In this document: positions 27,222-36,343 of the stretch, one piece after another
Position numbering within the stretch: position 1 is the first letter of the stretch
Layout of the letters: each line of letters starts with the position of its first letter
Origin: Actinomycetes bacterium
GTDB taxonomy: Bacteria > Actinomycetota > Actinomycetes > Actinomycetales > Microbacteriaceae
Direction: 5' to 3'
DNA length: 64,000 nucleotides
NCBI GenBank assembly: GCA_029777095.1
Contig: JAKOTS010000111.1
Span: 1-64,000 of the forward strand
Made by a program: the position numbers and the translations under genes
The notes under the pieces: generated by a model
Told to the model about the DNA's origin: nothing
Seen by the model: the letters and a program-made list of their open reading frames with translations, nothing else
Databases searched by the model: none

Positions 27222-30200
27222 TCAGGCCAGGCACTGCGGGCCGAGCAGACCCTTCAGATCACCGTAGAGATCTGCCGTCACGCGGACCGGCATCGGCACC
27301 TCGAACACCTTCGCCATTTGTCCCTTATAGAGACGCAGCCTCACCTCGGTGTCGCCCGTGTGCCGACGCAACACCTGGGCGAGCTCGCCCATGGTCTGCT
27401 CGGTGGCCCGGTGATCTGGCACCGAGAGCGTGAGTGGGCCCGCGGCATCCATCGACCCGACATCGGGAACGAACGCAGCCTGCGCGTGCAGGTTCAGCCC
27501 GTCGTCGCGCCGGCTGACTCGGCCGCGTGCGACAAGCAGGCTGTCGCCGATCAGGATGGACGAGAACTCCTGGTAGACCTTGCCCATAAACATGAGCGTG
27601 ACCTCGCCGCTGAAGTCTTCGACCGTGATCATGCCGTAAGGGTTGCCGCTCGATTTCGCCACGCGGTGCTGCACGCTCGTGATGAGGCCAGCCACCGTCA
27701 CCTGGTCGCCGTCTTGCACATCGTCGGAAGTCAACAGCTCTTGGATCGAGATCGAGGCGTGCTTCGCAAGTGGCGCCTCGAGCCCCGCGAGGGGGTGATC
27801 AGAGACGTAGAGCCCGAGCATTTCGCGCTCGAACGCGAGCTTGTCTTTCTTGGTCCACTCGGGCCGCTCGGGGACCTTAGCTGGCTGCGGCTCTTCGGCT
27901 TCGTCGTAGAGGCTGTCGAAGTCGAATCCGATCGCACCGGTTGCGGCCTTGCGCTTGACGTCGACGGCGGCCTCGGTCGCGTCTTCGTGAATCTCCATGA
28001 GCGCGCGGCGGCTGTCGCCCATCGAATCAAAGCCGCCCGCCTTGATGAGCGACTCGACCGTGCGCTTGTTCGCAACGTGCGCGGGCACGCGGGCGAGAAA
28101 GTCGTGGAACGAGGTGTACGGCTCGCCCTCGCGCGCCGAAACAATGCCGTCGACCACGTTGGTGCCGACGTTTCGCACAGCGCCGAGCCCGAAGCGGATG
28201 TCGTCACCGACGGCCGCGAAGTACTTGATCGACTGCGAGACGTCGGGCGGCATGACCTGGATGCCCATGCGGCGGCACTCGTTGAGGTAGATCGCCATCT
28301 TGTCTTTTGAGTCGCCAACGCTCGTCAGCAGCGCAGCCATGTACTCGGCCGGATAGTGCGCCTTGAGGTACGCGGTCCAGTAGCTAATGAGGCCGTACGC
28401 GGCCGAGTGCGCCTTGTTAAAGGCGTAGTCGGAGAAGGGCAACAGAATCTCCCAGAGCGTCTCGACCGCGGCATCCGAAAAGCCGTTGTCATTCATGCCC
28501 TGTCTGAAGCCGGCGTACTGCTTGTCGAGCTCAGACTTCTTCTTCTTGCCCATCGCGCGGCGCAGGATGTCGGCCTGGCCGAGGCTGAAGCCCGCGACCT
28601 TCTGGGCGATCGCCATCACCTGCTCCTGGTAGATGATGAGCCCGTAGCTGGTGCTCAGGATCTCGGCGAGCGGTTCTTCGAGCTCGGGGTGGATCGGTGT
28701 GATCGGCTGGAGCGCGTTCTTTCGCAGCGCATAGTTTGTGTGCGAGTCGGCGCCCATCGGGCCCGGACGATACAGAGCGATCACCGCGGAGATGTCTTCG
28801 AAGTTGTCGGGCTTCATCAGGCGGAGCAGGCCTCGCATGGGCCCACCATCGAGCTGAAACACGCCGAGCGTGTCGCCGCGCGAAAGCAGGTCGTACGAGG
28901 CTTCGTCGTCGAGCGTGAGGTCTTCGAGCACCAGCTTCTCGCCGCGGTTCGCGGCAATGTTGTCGAGCGCATCGTCGATGATCGTGAGGTTTCGCAGCCC
29001 CAAGAAGTCCATCTTGATGAGCCCCAGCGATTCGCACGCCGGGTAGTCGAACTGCGTGACGATCTGGCCGTCTTGCTCACGCTTCATGATCGGGATGATG
29101 TCGATGAGCGGCTCGCTCGACATGATCACGCCGGCAGCGTGCACGCCCCACTGGCGTTTCAGGTTCTCGATCCCCACGGCCGTGTCGTAGACAGTCTTCG
29201 CCTCAGGATCGGTCTCGATGAGCATCCGGAACTCACTCGCCTCTTTGAAGCGCGGGTGATTCTTGTCGAACATGCCCTCGAGCGGCATGTCTTTGCCCAT
29301 GACCATGGGCGGCATTGCCTTGGTGAGTTTGTCGCCCATGCCGAACGGGAACCCGAGCACGCGGCTCGCGTCTTTCAGCGCCTGCTTCGCCTTGATTGTG
29401 CCGTACGTCACGATCTGCGCGACACGCTCGGTGCCGTACTTCTCAGTGACGTACTGGATGACCTCGCCGCGGCGCCGGTCGTCAAAGTCGATATCGAAGT
29501 CGGGCATCGACACGCGATCAGGGTTGAGGAAGCGCTCGAAGATCAGGCCGTGCTGCAGCGGATCAAGGTCGGTGATCCCCATCGCGTAGGCGGCCATCGA
29601 TCCGGCACCCGAACCACGACCCGGACCCACGCGAATGCCGTTCTCTTTTGCCCAACGGATGAAGTCGGCGACGACAAGGAAGTACCCCGGGAATCCCATC
29701 TGCACGATGACACCCGTCTCGTACTCCGCCTGGGCGCGCACGTCGTCTGGAATCCCCTTTGGATAGCGGACGTAAAGCCCGAGCTCGACCTCCTTGACGA
29801 ACCAGCTCTGCTCGGACTCGCCCTCCGGCACCGGAAACTTCGGCATGTAGCTGGTCTCGGTGTCGAACTTGACGTTACTGCGCTCGGCGACGAGGAGAGT
29901 GTTGTCGCAGGCGTCTGGGTAGTCACGGAAAATCTGTCGCATTTGCGCCGCAGACTTGAGGTAGAACTCCTCGCCATCGAACTTGAACCGCTTGGGGTCG
30001 TCGAGGGTCGAGCCTGACTGCACGCACAGGAGCGCCGAGTGCGCCTTGGCGTCGTGCGCGTGGGTGTAGTGCAGATCGTTCGTGGCCAGCAGCGGCAGGT
30101 CGAGATCTTTTGCGAGCCGGTACATCTCGCTCTGAATCTTGCGCTCGACATGGATGCCGTGGTCCATGACCTCGGCGAAAAAGTTGTCTTTGCCGAAAAT

Positions 30201-30740
30201 GTCGCGAAACTCGGCTGCGGCATCGCGCGCGGCCTCGTACTGGCCGAGCCGGAGGCGGGTTTGCACCTCGCCGCCCACACAACCGGTGGTGGCGATCACC
30301 CCTTTTGAGTAGCGCTGGAGCAGCTCGCGGTCGATGCGCGGCTTGAAGTAGTAGCCCTCAATCGAGGCGAGCGACGAGAGCCGGAAGAGGTTGTGCATGC
30401 CCGCGGTGTCTTCGGCGAGCAGGGTCATGTGCGTGTACGCACCCGATCCCGAGACGTCGTCGTCGTTCTGGTCTGGGCTCCCCCAGCGCACGCGGGTGCG
30501 GTCGGTGCGGTGTGTGCCGGGCGTGACGTACGCCTCCATGCCGATAATCGGCTTCACGCCCTGGGCCTGGGCCGCAGATGCGAATTCGAATGCCCCGAAC
30601 GTGTTGCCGTGGTCGGTCATCGCGATGGCCGGCTGACCCTCCTGGGCCACGGCCTCCATCAGCGGTTTGATACGTGCGGCGCCGTCAAGCATCGAGTATT
30701 CGCTGTGTACGTGCAGGTGAACGAAGGAGTCTGATGCCAC
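27222..30740 (-). CDS. dnaE: DNA polymerase III alpha subunit (DnaE1 type)
   Basis: Main replicative polymerase of the chromosome. 1172 residues, normal. The N-terminal PHP domain (HLHVHSEYSMLDG near 8-20, AMTDHGN near 41) keeps the metal-binding residues expected of a proofreading PHP exonuclease in actinobacterial DnaE1. The catalytic palm shows PDFDIDFDDRRRGEVIQYV near 410-430, and an OB-fold lies near 990-1080 (VTVAGLITSVQHR). GTG 30740 has TAGGCT six bases upstream and no Shine-Dalgarno. Confidence 0.97.
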   Translation of the reverse strand: MASDSFVHLHVHSEYSMLDGAARIKPLMEAVAQEGQPAIAMTDHGNTFGAFEFASAAQAQGVKPIIGMEAYVTPGTHRTDRTRVRWGSPDQNDDDVSGSGAYTHMTLLAEDTAGMHNLFRLSSLASIEGYYFKPRIDRELLQRYSKGVIATTGCVGGEVQTRLRLGQYEAARDAAAEFRDIFGKDNFFAEVMDHGIHVERKIQSEMYRLAKDLDLPLLATNDLHYTHAHDAKAHSALLCVQSGSTLDDPKRFKFDGEEFYLKSAAQMRQIFRDYPDACDNTLLVAERSNVKFDTETSYMPKFPVPEGESEQSWFVKEVELGLYVRYPKGIPDDVRAQAEYETGVIVQMGFPGYFLVVADFIRWAKENGIRVGPGRGSGAGSMAAYAMGITDLDPLQHGLIFERFLNPDRVSMPDFDIDFDDRRRGEVIQYVTEKYGTERVAQIVTYGTIKAKQALKDASRVLGFPFGMGDKLTKAMPPMVMGKDMPLEGMFDKNHPRFKEASEFRMLIETDPEAKTVYDTAVGIENLKRQWGVHAAGVIMSSEPLIDIIPIMKREQDGQIVTQFDYPACESLGLIKMDFLGLRNLTIIDDALDNIAANRGEKLVLEDLTLDDEASYDLLSRGDTLGVFQLDGGPMRGLLRLMKPDNFEDISAVIALYRPGPMGADSHTNYALRKNALQPITPIHPELEEPLAEILSTSYGLIIYQEQVMAIAQKVAGFSLGQADILRRAMGKKKKSELDKQYAGFRQGMNDNGFSDAAVETLWEILLPFSDYAFNKAHSAAYGLISYWTAYLKAHYPAEYMAALLTSVGDSKDKMAIYLNECRRMGIQVMPPDVSQSIKYFAAVGDDIRFGLGAVRNVGTNVVDGIVSAREGEPYTSFHDFLARVPAHVANKRTVESLIKAGGFDSMGDSRRALMEIHEDATEAAVDVKRKAATGAIGFDFDSLYDEAEEPQPAKVPERPEWTKKDKLAFEREMLGLYVSDHPLAGLEAPLAKHASISIQELLTSDDVQDGDQVTVAGLITSVQHRVAKSSGNPYGMITVEDFSGEVTLMFMGKVYQEFSSILIGDSLLVARGRVSRRDDGLNLHAQAAFVPDVGSMDAAGPLTLSVPDHRATEQTMGELAQVLRRHTGDTEVRLRLYKGQMAKVFEVPMPVRVTADLYGDLKGLLGPQCLA

Positions 30741-30746
30741 CAGATC

Positions 30747-30752
30747 AGCCTA
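30747..30752 (-). promoter_or_regulatory. -10 box of dnaE
   Basis: TAGGCT on the minus strand, six bases before GTG 30740. Confidence 0.45.
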
Positions 30753-30757
30753 CCTCC

Positions 30758-30796
30758 GCACACTGGGAGCGACCCCGAGGGGCGCTCCCAGTGTGC
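30758..30796 (-). terminator. Terminator-type hairpin after the sigma/anti-sigma pair
   Basis: Perfect 14-bp stem (30758-30771 with 30783-30796); the loop itself can form a CCC/GGG inner stem. No T-run. It separates the sigma unit from the dnaE promoter. Confidence 0.7.
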
Positions 30797-30827
30797 CCGC
30801 CTGCGCGGGTTGTTCTGCCGTTCCGCG

Positions 30828-31865
30828 CTAACGCGCGGGTACGACCGCAGTGTCGGGAAGCGCGTCGATGATCGAGACCGCCACGCGGCTTGACCAGCGA
30901 TCGCTGTCAAGGTTTCCGCGCCCCACCAACAGGCCCGTGGTGGTGTCAATATCGATCGTCTCCATCCAGTCGCTTTCGCCACCCTCGGGGTACGCGACTG
31001 TCGTGATGTTGCCGTCGACGCCGACGACCTTCGTGCCCTCCATGAGCGCCAGCGCACGGAACATTGCTGCCCGCAGATCTGCCGGCGCGAGGTTGAACGT
31101 CTCCGGTTCGGTGAACTTCGGCGGCGGGCATGGCGCCAGCGCGACAGGCTCGTAGTCGTGCACCCACTGGGCAAGAGCCCGGGGATCGCGCGGCATCTCG
31201 TCGACGTAGCAAGCGAGCCCATCTACCGCGAACGTGCGCGCCTCGCCATCGACGAGTGGCGCGTCTGGTTCGGTATACCGGCCACCGGGGAAGACCTCGA
31301 TGTCGAGGCCCGACCCAATGCGCTCGCTCACAAGTGCGGGTCGGGCCGCCTCAGCGTTCGGGCCAGAGACACTCAGCACTTCGAACGATTCGTCGTAGTC
31401 ACGCACCCAGTCGCCGGAACGATCGGCGGGGACGTACAGCGAACGGCTCTGCACGACGGTTGCCTCTGTCTCTGCAGGGCGACTGTCCCACCATCCACCC
31501 CCCGCTTGCGACGCATCCGGCGCCCACCCCAGGCGATACGTCGAGGTCTCCTCGATCCGGATGTACTGCCCGGGTTTCGGTGTCATCGCGACGGTTGTGA
31601 GGGTCGTATCGGCGGCCCGCTCGAACACCTCAGCAGCCGCCGGCAACGCGCCACCAGGTCCGGCGACCATCCCGATGACAACCGCCGCGGCCGCGCTCGC
31701 CGCCACCAGCCCGGCCACGCCGATCCACCGGCGATTCCTGCGCACCGCTCGTGGTTCGTCCCGCGCGATCTCCCGCAGAAGTGCATGTCGTGCATCGTTC
31801 AACTGCGTTTCGGTGAGGGCTGGGGCATCCGCCGCCAGGTCACGCACGCGATCCAAGAGGTCCAT
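30828..31865 (-). CDS. CU044_5270-like membrane protein, putative sigma-factor partner
   Basis: 345-residue protein. The cytoplasmic N-terminus (1-45, MDLLDRVRDLAADAP) is followed by one membrane helix (about 48-68, GVAGLVAASAAAAVVIGMVAGPGG) and an extracytoplasmic domain with no known catalytic motif. The pattern matches actinobacterial CU044_5270-type proteins that are encoded with ECF sigma factors, so an anti-sigma or sensor role is likely but unproven. ATG 31865 is backed by AAAGGAGG. It overlaps the sigma gene by 26 bp, implying coupled expression. Confidence 0.75.
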   Translation of the reverse strand: MDLLDRVRDLAADAPALTETQLNDARHALLREIARDEPRAVRRNRRWIGVAGLVAASAAAAVVIGMVAGPGGALPAAAEVFERAADTTLTTVAMTPKPGQYIRIEETSTYRLGWAPDASQAGGGWWDSRPAETEATVVQSRSLYVPADRSGDWVRDYDESFEVLSVSGPNAEAARPALVSERIGSGLDIEVFPGGRYTEPDAPLVDGEARTFAVDGLACYVDEMPRDPRALAQWVHDYEPVALAPCPPPKFTEPETFNLAPADLRAAMFRALALMEGTKVVGVDGNITTVAYPEGGESDWMETIDIDTTTGLLVGRGNLDSDRWSSRVAVSIIDALPDTAVVPAR

Positions 31866-32445
31866 CGGCCTCCTCCTTTCCAATCCAGGTCAACCGGGCG
31901 GCAGAGTGCGATCCCGGCGGCGCGAGCTTTCGGCGAACCCGATTCAGGCGCGAACGTACCGTGCCAACCGGGACCCCCAAGGCGACAGCAATCTCTTCAT
32001 ACGTCAGGTCGCCCCAGGCGTAGAGCAGGAGCGTTTCACGGTCGCGCGCGGCCAACGCCGCGATTCGCGGCGCAAGCGCACGCACCGCCGCCGAGGCATC
32101 CGCCCGCCCACCCGCTGCGTCGATGGCACCGTCGCTCGTGTGCTCGCCGCGAGAGATGGATGCCGCAACCGACCGCCACTGCGCAGCCTCCTGCGCGTGG
32201 TGCTTCTTGATGATGCGCGAGGCGATGCCCAGCAGCCATGGCTTGGCCGAGGCCCAGGTCGAATCGAAATCGGCGCGACGCCGAAACGCGACAAGGAAGG
32301 TCTCGCTCAGGATGTCTTCGGCTGCGTCGACCCCCACCCTTCGCGCCGCGAACGCACCGATGACTCGGGCGTGGCGTTCGAAGAGCTCGGCAAACGCGCC
32401 GGGGGTCTCGCGTGACGTCTCGAGAATCTCGCTGTCTGTACTCAC
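31840..32445 (-). CDS. ECF-family RNA polymerase sigma factor
   Basis: 201-residue extracytoplasmic-function sigma factor. Region 2 covers about 14-85 (FAELFERHARVIGAFAARRVG, DAAEDILSETFLVAFRRR) and region 4 about 125-180 (LAARDRETLLLYAWGDLTYEEIAVALGVPVGTVRSRLNRVRRKL). GTG 32445 is the start; the upstream signals are weak, which would fit autoregulation by its own promoter type. The 3' end overlaps the membrane partner gene. The trigger is unknown. Confidence 0.92.
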   Translation of the reverse strand: MSTDSEILETSRETPGAFAELFERHARVIGAFAARRVGVDAAEDILSETFLVAFRRRADFDSTWASAKPWLLGIASRIIKKHHAQEAAQWRSVAASISRGEHTSDGAIDAAGGRADASAAVRALAPRIAALAARDRETLLLYAWGDLTYEEIAVALGVPVGTVRSRLNRVRRKLAPPGSHSAARLTWIGKEEADGPLGSRA

Positions 32446-32499
32446 ACCAGGTATTGCCTGTCTGGCCAGAAACGGTTCACGCGAATCTGCGCGCGTACC

Positions 32500-33420
32500 C
32501 TATTCGGCGCGAAGCACGTCGAGCGCGTGCTGCAGGTCCTGCGAGTACGGCGCCTCGAAGCTCACCCATTCGCGGGTCGCGGGGTGAGTGAATGCGAGCT
32601 GCCGCGCGTGCAGCCATTGGCGTGTCAGCCCGAGGTGCGCCGCGACGGTTGGGTCGCTGCCATACAGCGGGTCGCCGACGCACGGATGCCGGTGCGCGGC
32701 CATGTGGACGCGAATCTGGTGCGTGCGCCCGGTCTCGAGATTGATTTCGAGCAGGGACGCCCCGCGAAATGCCTCGATCGTTTCGTAATGGGTCACCGAG
32801 TCTTTGCCCGTGGGCGTGACGGCAAACTTCCACGCGTGTGTGGGGTGCCGGCCGATGGGCGCATCGATGGTGCCGCGCAGCGGGTCGGGATGCCCCTGCA
32901 CAACGGCGTGATAAATCTTCTTGACCTCGCGGTCTTTGAACGCGGCCTTCAGCCAGCTGTATGCCTGCTCGGTCTTGGCGACAACCATGAGGCCGCTCGT
33001 GCCGACGTCGAGGCGGTGCACGATGCCCGCACGTTCTGCGGCGCCGGAGGTTGCAATGCGAAAGCCTGCCGCAGCCAGTGCGCCCGGCACGGTTGGGCCT
33101 TCCCAACCGACGCTCGGGTGCGCGGCCACGCCGCTGGGCTTGTTGACGACGACGATGTCGTCGTCGTCGTACACGATGCCGAGATCGGGAACCGCGATCG
33201 GCACGATCGTTGCCTCGCGCCGTGGCTGCCACGACACATCGAGCCAGCCGCCCGCGCTGAGGCGGTCGGATTTGCCGAGCGTGTGGCCGTCGAGCACCAC
33301 ACCGCCAGCCTCGGCGACCTCGGCAGCAAAGGTGCGCGAGAAGCCGAGGAGCTTGGCGAGACCGGCATCCACCCGCTGGCCCTCAAGGCCGTCGGGCACG
33401 GGCATTGAACGCGATTCCAT
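32500..33420 (-). CDS. RluD-family pseudouridine synthase
   Basis: 23S rRNA pseudouridine synthase of the RluA/RluD family. 306 residues with an N-terminal S4 RNA-binding domain (about 12-70, [31 protein letters not shown]) and a catalytic domain with [16 protein letters not shown], whose aspartate is the nucleophile, plus [26 protein letters not shown]. It is encoded 4 bp after lspA, a conserved pairing across bacteria. ATG 33420, or ATG at codon 6, could be the start. Confidence 0.93.
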   Translation of the reverse strand: MESRSMPVPDGLEGQRVDAGLAKLLGFSRTFAAEVAEAGGVVLDGHTLGKSDRLSAGGWLDVSWQPRREATIVPIAVPDLGIVYDDDDIVVVNKPSGVAAHPSVGWEGPTVPGALAAAGFRIATSGAAERAGIVHRLDVGTSGLMVVAKTEQAYSWLKAAFKDREVKKIYHAVVQGHPDPLRGTIDAPIGRHPTHAWKFAVTPTGKDSVTHYETIEAFRGASLLEINLETGRTHQIRVHMAAHRHPCVGDPLYGSDPTVAAHLGLTRQWLHARQLAFTHPATREWVSFEAPYSQDLQHALDVLRAE

Positions 33421-33424
33421 TGCG

Positions 33425-34063
33425 CTATCGCTGCGTTTCGGCGGCGCCGTCTGGGGCCGCTTCGCCGTCGTCAGCGACCGAGGCGGCGGTTCCGACGGTT
33501 GAGCCGCTCTTCGGCGGGCTCACCTGTCGTGTGCCATCAAGGTTGAAACCGCGAAGGACGAGGATCGCGACGACGATCATGCTGCTGACGATGAACATGT
33601 CGGCGATGTTGTAGATCGCGGGCATCAGCCACGGCGTCGAGATGTAGTCGACCACGTGGCCGACGGGAAAACCGGGTTCGCGGAAGAGACGGTCGCTCAG
33701 GTTGCCGAGCACTCCGGCGAGCAGGAGCCCGAGGGTGATCGCCCACCCGCGCGAGCGGATGCGCCAGGCCACGATCAGGATCGCGATCGCCACCGCCGCG
33801 AGGGCGATGGTGAACAGCCAGGTCACTCCGGAACCGAACGAGAACGCCGCACCCGGGTTGAACACCAGCTGGAAAATCAACACGTCGCCGAGAATCTTCA
33901 CCGGCTCACCCGGAGGCAGCAGCTCGATGGCGAAGTGCTTTGCCACCTGATCGGCGGCCAGCCCGATCATCGCGAGAGCGACGATGATCGCGGCGGCCGC
34001 CCACCTGGCGTGCAGGTTCGGCGTTGCCGACTCCGATGCCGAAGCCGGTGAACGCTCTGCCAA
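33425..34063 (-). CDS. lspA: Lipoprotein signal peptidase (signal peptidase II)
   Basis: Membrane aspartyl protease that cleaves prolipoprotein signal peptides, for example that of CtaC. About 212 residues with four membrane helices. The catalytic aspartates fall in GNLSDRLF and YNIADMF. The C-terminal 30 residues are a hydrophilic tail. I place the start at TTG 34063, four bases after divIVA; no ATG or GTG lies before the first helix, so a TTG start is the best available, with little Shine-Dalgarno support. It is followed by the rluD-type gene. Confidence 0.85.
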   Translation of the reverse strand: MAERSPASASESATPNLHARWAAAAIIVALAMIGLAADQVAKHFAIELLPPGEPVKILGDVLIFQLVFNPGAAFSFGSGVTWLFTIALAAVAIAILIVAWRIRSRGWAITLGLLLAGVLGNLSDRLFREPGFPVGHVVDYISTPWLMPAIYNIADMFIVSSMIVVAILVLRGFNLDGTRQVSPPKSGSTVGTAASVADDGEAAPDGAAETQR

Positions 34064-34067
34064 GGTT

Positions 34068-34703
34068 CTAGAGGCCGATTGCCGACACCGGGGTCGAACC
34101 CGACGTGGCGGCGGTGGTCTCGAGGTCGCGCAGCTTGCCTTCGATGTACGAACGCAGCTGGGCGCGGTAGTCGCGCTCGAACTGACGAAGCTCGCTGATC
34201 CGCGACTCGAGCACGGTGCGCTCCTTGTCGAAGCGCTCGGTGATCTCGCGGGTGGTCTCTTCGGCGTCGGCAACGAGGCGCGTCGCGGTTGCCTGGCCCT
34301 CGGCGATGAGCTCATCGCGCTTGGCCTGGCCCTCGGCGACGTGCTCGTCGTGCAGGCGCTGCGCGAGATCGATGATCGAGGCGGAGGTGCTGACCGAGGA
34401 CGCAACCGCGGGGGCTGCCTGCGGCACCTCGACGATGGGCTCTGCAACGGCCGGGACGGCCTCGACAACTGCAGCTTCTTCACCGGCAGATGCGGACTCA
34501 GCGTCGGCGTGCGCTGCGGGTGCGGCTTCGCCGGACTCGTAGGCCGCAAGCTTTGCCTTCAGTTCTTCGTTCTCGGCGATGACCTTGCGCCACTCGACAA
34601 CAATCTCGTCAAGGAAGTCGTCGACCTCGTCCGGGTCAAAACCTTCCTTGAACCGTACGTGCTGAAACTGCTTGGTGACGACGTCTTCGGGGGTCAGTGC
34701 CAT
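34068..34703 (-). CDS. divIVA: DivIVA/Wag31 polar growth protein
   Basis: Coiled-coil scaffold that binds curved membrane at poles and septa and directs tip growth in actinobacteria. 211 residues from ATG 34703, giving the conserved start MALTPEDVVTKQFQHVRFKEGFD; ATG eight codons upstream gives no conserved residues. The lipid-binding N-terminal domain (1-60) is followed by an Ala/Glu/Val-rich linker (about 65-115) and a C-terminal coiled coil (about 118-200). Follows yggT in the sepF-yggT-divIVA unit typical of actinobacterial dcw clusters, with a 104-bp gap that may hold its own promoter. Confidence 0.95.
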   Translation of the reverse strand: MALTPEDVVTKQFQHVRFKEGFDPDEVDDFLDEIVVEWRKVIAENEELKAKLAAYESGEAAPAAHADAESASAGEEAAVVEAVPAVAEPIVEVPQAAPAVASSVSTSASIIDLAQRLHDEHVAEGQAKRDELIAEGQATATRLVADAEETTREITERFDKERTVLESRISELRQFERDYRAQLRSYIEGKLRDLETTAATSGSTPVSAIGL

Positions 34704-34807
34704 TGCTCTCGTCCTCTGTATCAATCGATCGGTGAGATGAGTGGATGCGTCACGCCAAACGCGCGACGAGCCAAAATTGGATCAACCCAGCATAACCCCG
34801 TGCGGAA

Positions 34808-35107
34808 TCAGCCCGCGAGGGCGCGCGTCACTGCCATGAGCACAAACACGAGCATCATGGTCAGCGCGAACGCGAAATCGATGGCAATCCCACCGATGCG
34901 CAGGGCAGGAATAAAGCGCCGGATCAGCTTAATTGGCGGATCGGTGACGGTAAACACCACTTCGGCCGCGATGAGGGTCGCACCTTTCGGGCGCCATTCG
35001 CGATTGAACATCGGGATGTATTCCAACACCAAGCGAGCAAGCAGCACCAGCACGTAGAGAAACAGCAGTGCGTTCAGCACCGCCGCGATCAGGCGGACGG
35101 CTTCCAC
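34808..35107 (-). CDS. YggT-family membrane protein
   Basis: 99-residue membrane protein with two hydrophobic segments (about 4-25 and 75-97) and the family block ADPPIK-like TDPPIKLIRRFIPALRIGGIAIDFA. YggT proteins are linked to division and osmotic or cation stress, with unknown mechanism. GTG 35107 is inferred because it immediately precedes the first helix. It lies between sepF and divIVA, as in most actinobacteria. Confidence 0.88.
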   Translation of the reverse strand: MEAVRLIAAVLNALLFLYVLVLLARLVLEYIPMFNREWRPKGATLIAAEVVFTVTDPPIKLIRRFIPALRIGGIAIDFAFALTMMLVFVLMAVTRALAG

Positions 35108-35114
35108 GCGGAGC

Positions 35115-35594
35115 CTATGACTGCGAGAACGGTGCCGAATCTGAGTCGGCTTGCGCGATCGCGCCGTCCCCAGAAATCGCAACGTGCTCGGGCGAAAGCA
35201 GGAACACCTTGCTCGTCACACGCTCGATGCGGCCGTGCAGGCCGAGCGACAGGCCGCTAGCGAAGTCGATGAGACGACGCGCATCACCATCACTCATCTG
35301 CGAAAGATTGATGATGACCGGCACGCCCTCGCGGAACGACTCGGCGATCATCTGCGCGTCGCGGTACTGCTTTGGGTGCACCGTGAGGATCTCGCTCAGC
35401 GCGCTGGCAGCGGGCTGGCGCACGACGGCGGGGCGACGCAACGGCGTCACGGGAGCCTTCGTCTCGACGACCTCTGCGCGCGTGCTCGTGCTTGTGCTGC
35501 GCTGCACGGGCGCGGCAGGCGCCTCTTCCTGATAGACCTGCTCTTCATCGGCAAGGCCCAGGTAGACCATGGTCTTCTTCAGGGGGTTCGACAT
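35115..35594 (-). CDS. sepF: Cell division protein SepF
   Basis: FtsZ-binding membrane anchor that replaces FtsA/ZipA in actinobacteria. 159 residues. The N-terminal amphipathic helix is [16 protein letters not shown], then an acidic linker, then the SepF core (about 70-145: [32 protein letters not shown]...[16 protein letters not shown]). ATG 35594 has GGAGAA upstream. It follows yggS by 27 bp. Confidence 0.96.
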   Translation of the reverse strand: MSNPLKKTMVYLGLADEEQVYQEEAPAAPVQRSTSTSTRAEVVETKAPVTPLRRPAVVRQPAASALSEILTVHPKQYRDAQMIAESFREGVPVIINLSQMSDGDARRLIDFASGLSLGLHGRIERVTSKVFLLSPEHVAISGDGAIAQADSDSAPFSQS

Positions 35595-35621
35595 CGCGTT
35601 CTCCGTTCGCTTAGTTCGAGA

Positions 35622-36341
35622 TTAACCGTGCAGGGGGCGATTGCCCGTGATTGCCGATCCGATTCTTAGGTGTGTCGCGCCTTCTGCGATGGCATCTTCG
35701 AAGTCGGCAGTCATGCCGGCCGAGATCCACCCGGCATCCGGCACGACTGTACGAAGTCGCGCCGAGAGCGCACCGACCCGCGCGAATGCACGTCGCGGCT
35801 CTTCTTCGAGCGGTGCCACCGCCATGATTCCGCGCAGGCGCAGAGTGGATGCCGCAGCAACCTGCTCTGCGAGTGCTTCGAGCTCGTCGGGCACCACGCC
35901 ACCCCGGCCCGGGTCGTCGGTGAGGTTGACCTGGAGCAGGACGTCGAGCACGGGGTCGGAACCGGGGGCCGCGGCATCCAGCGCCGTCACAAGACGTGCA
36001 CGATCAACACTGTGCACGGCATCGGCGGCCGCGCGAATTTGGCGCCCCTTGTTTGTCTGCGCCTGGCCCACGAAGTGCCAGCGCACGCCCGCGAGCGTTG
36101 CGTCGTCGGCGAGCTCGGCGCGCTTCGCGGTGAGTTCTTGCTGGCGGTTCTCGGCGACATCGCGCACGCCGAGCGCCGCGAGATCGTGAACGAGCGACGC
36201 CGGATGAAATTTCGTGACCACGATACGGGTGATGTGCTCGGACTCACGCCCGGCACGCCGTGCCGCATCGGCCACGCGCTCGTCGATGGCGGCGAGCCGC
36301 TCCGCAAGGGAGGGCCCGCCACCTGACGACAGGGTGTTCAC
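35622..36341 (-). CDS. PLP-binding protein YggS/PLPBP
   Basis: Alanine-racemase-fold PLP homeostasis protein. 239 residues. The PLP lysine is in IVVTKFHP near residue 49, with the core HFVGQAQTNKGRQI, LLQVNLTDDPGRGG, GIMAVAPLEE and ISAGMTADFEDAI. GTG 36341 lies two bases after the ftsZ stop. It is a fixed member of the ftsZ-sepF neighbourhood. Confidence 0.94.
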   Translation of the reverse strand: MNTLSSGGGPSLAERLAAIDERVADAARRAGRESEHITRIVVTKFHPASLVHDLAALGVRDVAENRQQELTAKRAELADDATLAGVRWHFVGQAQTNKGRQIRAAADAVHSVDRARLVTALDAAAPGSDPVLDVLLQVNLTDDPGRGGVVPDELEALAEQVAAASTLRLRGIMAVAPLEEEPRRAFARVGALSARLRTVVPDAGWISAGMTADFEDAIAEGATHLRIGSAITGNRPLHG

Positions 36342-36343
36342 GC

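Noticed and set aside
28356..30017. 553-residue plus-strand open frame
   Set aside because: Antisense to dnaE; a shadow of its third-position GC.
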